A DNA stretch of 64,000 nt from DASXTW01 sp046726275 (GTDB taxonomy: Bacteria; Actinomycetota; UBA4738): NCBI GenBank assembly GCA_046726275.1, contig JBKPAF010000081.1:1-64000 (forward strand), read 5' to 3'. The notes beneath the pieces are model-generated. The model searched no databases and was not told the origin of the DNA. It saw nothing but the letters and a program-made list of their open reading frames with translations. This document shows positions 58,187 through 64,000 of this stretch, piece by piece. Made by a program: the position numbers and the translations under genes. Positions within the stretch are counted from its first letter, which is position 1. Every line of letters begins with the position of its first letter.

Positions 58187-61100
58187 TCAGTCAAAGTCCG
58201 CTCCGGCTGGTTCTCTCCGGGAGAGGTCGATGCCGAGCTCCTCGGCGGCCCGGAACACGTCCTCGTCGGTCTCGCGCATCTCGATCTCCTTGCCCTCCGC
58301 CGAGAGCACCTCGACGTTCAGGCACAGGGACTGCATCTCTTTGATCAGGACCTTGAACGACTCGGGGATCCCAGGCTCGGGGATGTTCTCGCCCTTGACG
58401 ATGGCCTCGTACACCTTGACCCGGCCGAGCACGTCGTCCGACTTGATGGTGAGCAGCTCCTGCAGGGCATAGGCGGCACCGTAAGCCTCCAGGGCCCACA
58501 CCTCCATCTCCCCGAACCGCTGGCCCCCGAACTGCGCCTTTCCACCCAGTGGCTGCTGGGTGATCATCGAGTACGGACCGGTGCTCCGGGCGTGGATCTT
58601 GTCGTCCACCAGGTGGAGCAGCTTCATGATGTAGATGTAGCCGACCGTCACCGGCACGTCGAAGGGCTCCCCGCTCCGGCCGTCGAACAGGATGGCCTTC
58701 CCGGCCTCGTTCACCAGGGAGTACCCCTCCCAGGACGAGTTCGCCGAGTCGAGCGCCTCCAGGATGTCGCCCTCACGGGCACCGTCGAACACCGGCGAGG
58801 CCACGAACATCGAGTCGGCGGGCCAGTGGCTGCCAGCAACCTGGGAGTCGTCCGGCCGGGATCCGTCGCCCGGTGTCGGAGCCGGCGTCTGCCCGTTCCT
58901 GAACCCGACCCTGGCGGCCCATCCGAGGTGCGCCTCGAGCACCTGACCGAGGTTCATCCGGGACGGCACTCCCAGCGGGTTCAGCACGATGTCCACGGCG
59001 GTCCCGTCGGGGAGGAACGGCATGTCCTCCTCCGGGAGGATCTTCGCAATGACCCCCTTGTTCCCGTGGCGGCCGGCCAGCTTGTCGCCGTCGGAGATCT
59101 TGCGCTTCTGCGCAACGTAGACCCGCACCAGCTCGTTCACACCGGGCGCGAGCTCGTCGCCCGCATCTCGCGAGAACACCCGGACCCCGATGACCTTGCC
59201 CGATTCCCCGTGGCGCATCTTCAGCGAGGTGTCTCGAACTTCGCGGGCCTTCTCACCGAAGATGGCCCGGAGCAGGCGCTCCTCCGGGGTCAGCTCGGTC
59301 TCACCCTTGGGGGTGACCTTGCCGACCAGGTAGTCGCCGGGGTTGACCTCGGCTCCCACCCGGACGATCCCGCGCTCGTCGAGGTCCTTCAGGATCTCCT
59401 CTGACACGTTCGGGATGTCCCGGGTGATCTCCTCCGGACCCAGCTTGGTATCCCGAGCATCGACCTCGTGCTCCTCGATGTGGATCGAGGTGAGAACGTC
59501 GTCCTTCACCAGCCGCTCGGACAGCACGATGGCGTCCTCGTAGTTGTGGCCCTCCCAGGGCATGAACGCCACCAGCAGGTTCTTGCCGAGCGCCAGCTCG
59601 CCCTGCTCGGTGGACGGCCCATCGGCGATGACCTGTCCCTTCTTCACGTGATCGCCCGATCGGACCATGGGCTTCTGGTTGATGCACGTCCCCTGGTTCG
59701 ACCGGCGGAACTTGAGCAGCGGGTAAGTCCGGAGCTCTCCCGTCCGGGCTCGGATGACGATGTCGTCGGCGGAGACTTCCTCCACCACGCCGCCGACATC
59801 CGAGACGATCACGTCGCCGGCGTCGACCGCGGCCCGGAACTCGACGCCCGTCCCGATGAGCGGCGCCTCCGCTCTCAGGAGCGGAACCGCCTGGCGCTGC
59901 ATGTTCGCGCCCATCAGGGCTCGGTTGGCGTCGTCGTGCTCGAGGAACGGGATCAGCGCGGCGGCCACCGACACGATCTGCTTGGGCGAGACGTCCATGT
60001 AGTCGACCTCGTTCGGCGGGACGAAGTCCACCTCACCGCCCTTGCGACGGACCAGCACGTGATCCTCGGTGAAACGCCCCCGGGCGTCGACGGGCGTGTT
60101 GGCCTGGGCGATGACGTGCTTGTCCTCCTCGTCCGCCGTCAGATAGTCGATCTGGTCGGTGACCCGGCCCTTCTCCACCTTGCGGTACGGGGTCTCCACG
60201 AAGCCGAACTCGTTGATCCGCCCGTACGTGGACAGCGTCCCGATCAATCCGATGTTCGGACCCTCCGGCGTCTCGATCGGGCACATCCGCCCGTAGTGCG
60301 ACGGGTGCACGTCGCGGACCTCGAACCCGGCCCGCTCCCGGGACAGCCCGCCGGGCCCGAGGGCCGACAGGCGCCGCTTGTGGGTGAGCCCCGCGAGGGG
60401 GTTCGTCTGGTCCATGAACTGGGAGAGCTGGGAGGTCCCAAAGAACTCCTTGATGGCCGCCACCACCGGGCGGATGTTGATGAGGGTCTGCGGCGTGATG
60501 GCCTCGACATCCTGGGTCGTCATCCGCTCCCGCACCACCCGCTCCATCCGGGTCAGCCCCAGGCGCACCTGATTCTGGATCAGCTCGCCCACGGACCGGA
60601 TGCGACGGTTGCCGAAGTGGTCGATGTCGTCGACCCCGTACCCCTCCTCGCCCGCGTGGAGCTTGGCCAGGTACTGCACCGTCTTGGCGATGTCCTCGAA
60701 CGTCAGGACGCCCTTGAACAAGGGGGCCGCCTTGTCCTTCTCCCCGCTGTATGGCTCGGCGAACACCCTCCATCGCGGCTGTTCCCAGTCCTTCTTGTCG
60801 GGGTTGTCCTTCTCTTTCAGCGCGTCGAACTTGGCCTTGAGCTGCTTGCGAGCCAGGTCGCTGGCCGGCCCCAGCTTCTTGCCCACCTTGTACCGGCCGA
60901 CCTTGGCGAGGTCGTATCGCTTGGGATTGAAGAAGAGGTTCTCCAGAAGGGTCTGGGCGGACTCGGCCGTCGGGGGCTCGCCAGGCCGAAGCTTCCGGTA
61001 GATGTCCTCGAGGGCCTCCTCCTGCGTCTTGAAGTGGTCCTTCTCCAGGGTGGCCACGATGGACGGGGCATTGTCGAACAGGTCGAGGATCTCCTCCTCC

Positions 61101-61699
61101 GTCCACCCGAGGGCCTTGAGCAGCACGGTCACGTTCTGCCGGCGCTTGCGGTCGATCCTGACGCCCACAGTGTCTCGCTTGTCCACCTCGAACTCGAGCC
61201 ACGCCCCGCGAGACGGGATGACCTTGGCAAGGTAGATGTCTTTGTCGGAGGTCTTGTCGAGCTCCTTGCTGAAGTAGACGCCGGGACTGCGGACCAGCTG
61301 CGACACGACGACCCGCTCGGTCCCATTGATCACGAAGGTGCCCTTGTCGGTCATCATGGGGAAGTCGCCCATGAAGACCTCCTGCTCCTTGATCTCCCCT
61401 GTTTCCTTGTTGATGAAGGCCGCCTCGACGAACAAAGGAGCCGAGAAGGTCATGTCCTTGTCCTTGCACTCCTCGACGGAGTACTTGATCTCCTTGAACT
61501 GGTGGTTGCCGAAAGCGAGCTGATACGTCTCGGTGAAGTCCTCGATCGGGGAGACCTCCGAGAGGACCTCGGCGAGACCATCGCTCAGGAGCCAGTCGAA
61601 CGACTGCCGCTGGATTCCGATCAGGTCGGGGAGGGGCAGCACCTCCGGGATCCGGGAGAAAGAGACGCGCTCACGACCAGGCACGATGACTTCAGGCAA
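58187..61699 (-). CDS. rpoB: DNA-directed RNA polymerase subunit beta
   Basis: A 1170-residue beta subunit. The rifampicin-pocket region reads [22 protein letters not shown] with the sensitive His and Ser codons; Thr replaces the usual Asn after DQ, as in Thermus. [11 protein letters not shown] near the active centre and [16 protein letters not shown] at the end are standard. TTG start with GGAGGG eight bases upstream. No rplJ-rplL precedes it; instead the divergent VanZ-family gene does. Confidence 0.98.
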   Translation of the reverse strand: MPEVIVPGRERVSFSRIPEVLPLPDLIGIQRQSFDWLLSDGLAEVLSEVSPIEDFTETYQLAFGNHQFKEIKYSVEECKDKDMTFSAPLFVEAAFINKETGEIKEQEVFMGDFPMMTDKGTFVINGTERVVVSQLVRSPGVYFSKELDKTSDKDIYLAKVIPSRGAWLEFEVDKRDTVGVRIDRKRRQNVTVLLKALGWTEEEILDLFDNAPSIVATLEKDHFKTQEEALEDIYRKLRPGEPPTAESAQTLLENLFFNPKRYDLAKVGRYKVGKKLGPASDLARKQLKAKFDALKEKDNPDKKDWEQPRWRVFAEPYSGEKDKAAPLFKGVLTFEDIAKTVQYLAKLHAGEEGYGVDDIDHFGNRRIRSVGELIQNQVRLGLTRMERVVRERMTTQDVEAITPQTLINIRPVVAAIKEFFGTSQLSQFMDQTNPLAGLTHKRRLSALGPGGLSRERAGFEVRDVHPSHYGRMCPIETPEGPNIGLIGTLSTYGRINEFGFVETPYRKVEKGRVTDQIDYLTADEEDKHVIAQANTPVDARGRFTEDHVLVRRKGGEVDFVPPNEVDYMDVSPKQIVSVAAALIPFLEHDDANRALMGANMQRQAVPLLRAEAPLIGTGVEFRAAVDAGDVIVSDVGGVVEEVSADDIVIRARTGELRTYPLLKFRRSNQGTCINQKPMVRSGDHVKKGQVIADGPSTEQGELALGKNLLVAFMPWEGHNYEDAIVLSERLVKDDVLTSIHIEEHEVDARDTKLGPEEITRDIPNVSEEILKDLDERGIVRVGAEVNPGDYLVGKVTPKGETELTPEERLLRAIFGEKAREVRDTSLKMRHGESGKVIGVRVFSRDAGDELAPGVNELVRVYVAQKRKISDGDKLAGRHGNKGVIAKILPEEDMPFLPDGTAVDIVLNPLGVPSRMNLGQVLEAHLGWAARVGFRNGQTPAPTPGDGSRPDDSQVAGSHWPADSMFVASPVFDGAREGDILEALDSANSSWEGYSLVNEAGKAILFDGRSGEPFDVPVTVGYIYIMKLLHLVDDKIHARSTGPYSMITQQPLGGKAQFGGQRFGEMEVWALEAYGAAYALQELLTIKSDDVLGRVKVYEAIVKGENIPEPGIPESFKVLIKEMQSLCLNVEVLSAEGKEIEMRETDEDVFRAAEELGIDLSRREPAGADFD

Positions 61700-61767
61700 A
61701 AAGGATCCCTCCTAGAGGAAGAGACGCGACAAACAGGCGCTCGCGGGAGACGGCACGGCAAACGAGC

Positions 61768-61796
61768 AGTATAGGACTCCAGGCACGCAAAATCAA
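61768..61796 (-). promoter_or_regulatory. rpoB promoter
   Basis: On the minus strand TTGATT (61791-61796) and TATACT (61768-61773) are 17 bases apart, about 70 bases before the rpoB start. It is the strongest promoter match in the window by eye. Confidence 0.8.
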
Positions 61797-61922
61797 GCGG
61801 GGCGGGGGGCTCACGAAGTCTTCCAACAGCCCCCACCCGGCTTCTATTCCGGGGGATTGTAGCCCATTGCGCCCCGGTGCGGAAGACCCACTCCGCCAAC
61901 CGGGCGGCCGTACAGTTGGGGG

Positions 61923-62399
61923 GTGATCGAGGCAAGACAGGCCGGATCCCGACCGCTGGACGGCGCCCTGTGGGCCGCCTCGTTCACCCTCTTGGTCCTG
62001 TCGTTCGTCCTCTCATGGGGGGCCCCACCCGATTTCGGGCCGAGGTTCGAATGGAGCGACAAGGCCTGGCACTTCCTCGGCTATGGGGCCCTGTGCGGGA
62101 CATTGCTGCTCGCCGCGGTGTGGCGTCCCGGACGGGGTGACGGCCGGTTCCCCGGGAAGGGGTTCGGGGTGGCCGTCGTCGTGGTCCTGGTTGCCTGGCT
62201 CACGGAGGCGTTCCAGGCCCCGTTTCACCGTGACGTGGACCTGCTCGATGCCGTCGCGGACACCGCCGGTGTAGCTGCGGCCTTCCTCGCCTGGCGGGCT
62301 CTCAGGCGGTGGACTCTTAGGTCTGGTCCCACCTCTGGAAGCTCGGGAGATCGCCGTTCCGTCCGAAGACCACGTACCGAGGGACGGCAAAGCCGTTGA
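61923..62399 (+). CDS. VanZ-family membrane protein
   Basis: A 158-residue protein with four membrane helices (about 14-32, 47-65, 80-97, 108-127) and the VanZ signature: a charged start to helix 2 (WSDKAWHFLGYGAL) and EAFQAPFHRDVDLLDAVADTAG. VanZ relatives give low-level teicoplanin resistance in some bacteria, but most family members have no known role. GTG start; a TACAGT hexamer ends six bases before it and there is no well-spaced Shine-Dalgarno. Its 3' end overlaps the convergent gene at 62317 by 83 bases. Confidence 0.85.
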   Translation: MIEARQAGSRPLDGALWAASFTLLVLSFVLSWGAPPDFGPRFEWSDKAWHFLGYGALCGTLLLAAVWRPGRGDGRFPGKGFGVAVVVVLVAWLTEAFQAPFHRDVDLLDAVADTAGVAAAFLAWRALRRWTLRSGPTSGSSGDRRSVRRPRTEGRQSR

Positions 62400-63927
62400 C
62401 GCCGGTGGAGGTGTAGCCGGGCGCCACCCAGACGTTTCCGGAGGGTTGGAAGCTCCGCACCCTCGAGTAGTCGCCCCAGAAGTCTCCCCCAGCGTCGCCG
62501 GTGCTCGTGTTGACGGTGTAGATCTCCCAGCTGGGGGGGCTCCCGTTGAAGTCATCGTCGAGCCCCACCACCTGTGAGGGATACGCGTTCGAGGTGAAGG
62601 AGCTCACGTTCAGCCCGACGTCCCCCCGTTCGTTCTCCGCTCCTGAGGCATAGGCGTACGCTGTGCCCGCGCTCCACAGGTTCGGCCGGGCGATGTAGTT
62701 CAGGGAAGTGCCGAACGTCGCCGCGTTGACGTAGGGAAGGGGAAAGCCCCCGCCCTCTGCCACGTTCCAGAATTCCCACAGCTGCCAATACTGCCCATTC
62801 AGCCTTCGAACGAAAACGGAGCTGACCCGGTCATCGGTCCGTGCGCAGGGGTTGGACCCACCACCCTGGATCGGGCAGTGGGCGCTCCCGCGAGGGGTCG
62901 GCGTCCACGCGGGGATGTCGGTGTCCGTGAAGAGAAGGCTGCCGCTCCCCTGGTGCACGTAGAAGATCCGCTCGGTGTTGGTGTCCAGGTGTGACACGAA
63001 GTACTGCGTGTACAGGGCCCCCTGGGCCGGGGTGATGGTGAAGACAGCGTTCGTCGACCACGTCGTATAGCTGAGCGACCCGCAGATGGAGAGCACACTG
63101 AGCGGGAACCGCATGACCACCGACTTGATCCAGGTGTCGGTCAGGTCGAACAGGTTGGTCGTCATCCACAGATACCGGTTCGTGACGGCCACGTGGGGGT
63201 AGTCGTGCCACGCGTTCGTCTCCCCGATCTGGGCGGGGGTGATGTCGAAGCTGCAGAAGCTCCCTCCACCGTTGGTTGAGGCCCCGAGCTTGATGACGTT
63301 CTGGGTGCCTCCGTCGGGCACCAGTCCCATCCGCTCCCAGATCAGGACGTTGCGGCCTGTCGAGTAGACCGCTTCTTGGTCGCAGCAGAAGTCCGGGAAG
63401 CCGACGAACGGATCGATGCCGGTCCACGTCTGCCCGCCGTCGGTCGATCGATGCGCGTACCAGTTGTGGGTGTAGAAGGCGAACTTGCCCGCCTGCCCGA
63501 TCGAGGGCTCGTTGATCGAGGACCCGTACCCGTTCGGAGGATTGGGGGCCGTGTTCCGCATGAGCTGGAAATCCGTGAAAGCGTTGATTCCCCGGGGTTC
63601 GCTCTCGGTGCCGGGTGTGGGCCCCACGACGGTCGCGTCGTCAGCCGCTGGGGTGCCCCTCTTCGATGACGCCCTCTCGATCCGCTCCATGAATGCCTTG
63701 GCCCGCTCCAGTTGATGCTTCGAAGCGCCGGTCGACCCGGTGGTCCGAGACGGCGTGAAACGCGTGGGTGCCGAGGCTCGCGCCGTTCGGGCCTGGATGA
63801 CCCCATCGGGCCTGGGGCGCTGGACGGCTCGTGCTCCTCCCGACACGATCATCAGGGTCCCGGCCACCAGGCCGAGCGCGATCGAGCCGGCCCCCCATCG
63901 ACGGAGTCGGTTGGGGGCGATCTTCAT
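62317..63927 (-). CDS. Secreted propeller protein with Asp-box-like repeat
   Basis: A 536-residue protein with a signal peptide (RRWGAGSIALGLVAGTLMIVSGGARA). Residues 60-95 are a charged, helical linker. A sialidase-like propeller follows, with an Asp-box STDGGQTW near residue 170, NGGGSFCSF, DYPHVAVTNRYLWMTTNLFD and WGDYSRVRSFQPSGNVWVAPG. AGGAGG lies seven bases before the ATG. No catalytic sialidase residues could be assigned. It shares the WGDYS block with the 783-residue protein at 47712-50063, so the two may be distant relatives. Confidence 0.8.
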   Translation of the reverse strand: MKIAPNRLRRWGAGSIALGLVAGTLMIVSGGARAVQRPRPDGVIQARTARASAPTRFTPSRTTGSTGASKHQLERAKAFMERIERASSKRGTPAADDATVVGPTPGTESEPRGINAFTDFQLMRNTAPNPPNGYGSSINEPSIGQAGKFAFYTHNWYAHRSTDGGQTWTGIDPFVGFPDFCCDQEAVYSTGRNVLIWERMGLVPDGGTQNVIKLGASTNGGGSFCSFDITPAQIGETNAWHDYPHVAVTNRYLWMTTNLFDLTDTWIKSVVMRFPLSVLSICGSLSYTTWSTNAVFTITPAQGALYTQYFVSHLDTNTERIFYVHQGSGSLLFTDTDIPAWTPTPRGSAHCPIQGGGSNPCARTDDRVSSVFVRRLNGQYWQLWEFWNVAEGGGFPLPYVNAATFGTSLNYIARPNLWSAGTAYAYASGAENERGDVGLNVSSFTSNAYPSQVVGLDDDFNGSPPSWEIYTVNTSTGDAGGDFWGDYSRVRSFQPSGNVWVAPGYTSTGVNGFAVPRYVVFGRNGDLPSFQRWDQT

Positions 63928-63939
63928 CTCAACCTCCTA

Positions 63940-63994
63940 GGGCGCGGGATCACTAGCTCCACCCATCGGCGTTTTCGCCTCCTAAGCTGAGGCG
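63940..63994 (-). other. Leader with two mutually exclusive hairpins
   Basis: The leader of the secreted propeller gene can form CGCCTC/GAGGCG (63976-63981 with 63989-63994) or, using the same CGCC, GGCG-TTTT-CGCC (63968-63979). A GGGCGC at 63992-63997 (minus strand) could also pair with GCGCCC at 63940-63945, next to the Shine-Dalgarno. This is the form of a regulatory leader, but it is cut by the window edge and matches no riboswitch I can name with confidence. Confidence 0.3.
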
Positions 63995-64000
63995 CCCATG

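Noticed and set aside
60378..60440. Thr in place of Asn in the rpoB rifampicin region as a resistance mark
   Set aside because: Thr occurs naturally at this position, for example in Thermus; key Ser, His and Asp are the sensitive form.
59468..61774. A 768-codon plus-strand open frame antisense to rpoB
   Set aside because: Same artefact of GC-rich codon use; rpoB is certain on the other strand.
63968..64000. A complete c-di-GMP-I (GEMM) riboswitch
   Set aside because: Only a GCCGATGG-like end is seen; the conserved core with its GCAAA segment is not in the window.

Overview
The window is GC-rich bacterial chromosome and reads as a member of the Actinomycetota, probably a deep or uncultured lineage. 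The evidence is the order rplM-rpsI-glmM-glmS-acpS-nnr-alr-tsaE-tsaB-rimI-tsaD-groES-groEL, a zinc-binding type S14, frequent GTG and TTG starts, and TANNNT -10 boxes directly upstream of some start codons. Almost everything is on the minus strand. I see no rRNA, tRNA, CRISPR array, insertion sequence or phage gene. The longest gene-free gap is about 270 bases (47442-47711, the str promoter and leader).

Layout, left to right. 1-5195: the start of an alkaline-phosphatase-superfamily gene, a small membrane protein, and a 1511-residue cyclase/ATPase/cyclic-nucleotide-binding fusion. 5323-7340: groES-groEL behind a perfect CIRCE operator. 7402-9444: an exported beta-propeller and a nucleotide-sugar epimerase homologue. 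9455-17917: a tightly overlapping housekeeping run read as acpS, nnr, alr, an alpha/beta hydrolase, a P1 peptidase, a type-4 uracil-DNA glycosylase, tsaE, tsaB, rimI and tsaD, covering cell-wall D-alanine, NAD(P)HX repair and tRNA t6A synthesis. 17954-21213: glmS and glmM, which supply the amino-sugar precursor of UDP-GlcNAc. 21494-22696: rplM-rpsI. 22779-24413: a polysaccharide deacetylase and truA.

24435-47441 is the str, S10, spc and alpha ribosomal supercluster (rpsL down to rplQ). It is interrupted between map and infA by a cyclic-di-GMP block with genes on both strands (27071-30707). An uncharacterised 80-residue protein is wedged between tuf and rpsJ. rpsD is missing from the alpha operon. 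Several ribosomal proteins (L13, S3, L29) carry long tails. adk has no ordinary start codon.

47712-54022 separates rpsL from rpoC and holds exported or cell-wall genes: a PGRP-type amidase, a SpoIID/LytB protein with LGFP repeats, a short remnant of a DUF11/RTX-like protein, and a 783-residue secreted protein. 54183-61699 is rpoB-rpoC with a clear promoter and terminator. The right end has a VanZ-family membrane protein and a second large secreted propeller protein whose leader can form two mutually exclusive hairpins.

The most promising leads are the tuf/rpsJ small gene, the cyclic-di-GMP block embedded in the ribosomal operon, the cyclase fusion, homologues that have lost catalytic residues (the epimerase and the Vgb-like propeller), the modified receiver of the EAL protein, and the L13 tail and leader. 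All functional statements rest on reading motifs by eye. No database search was run.
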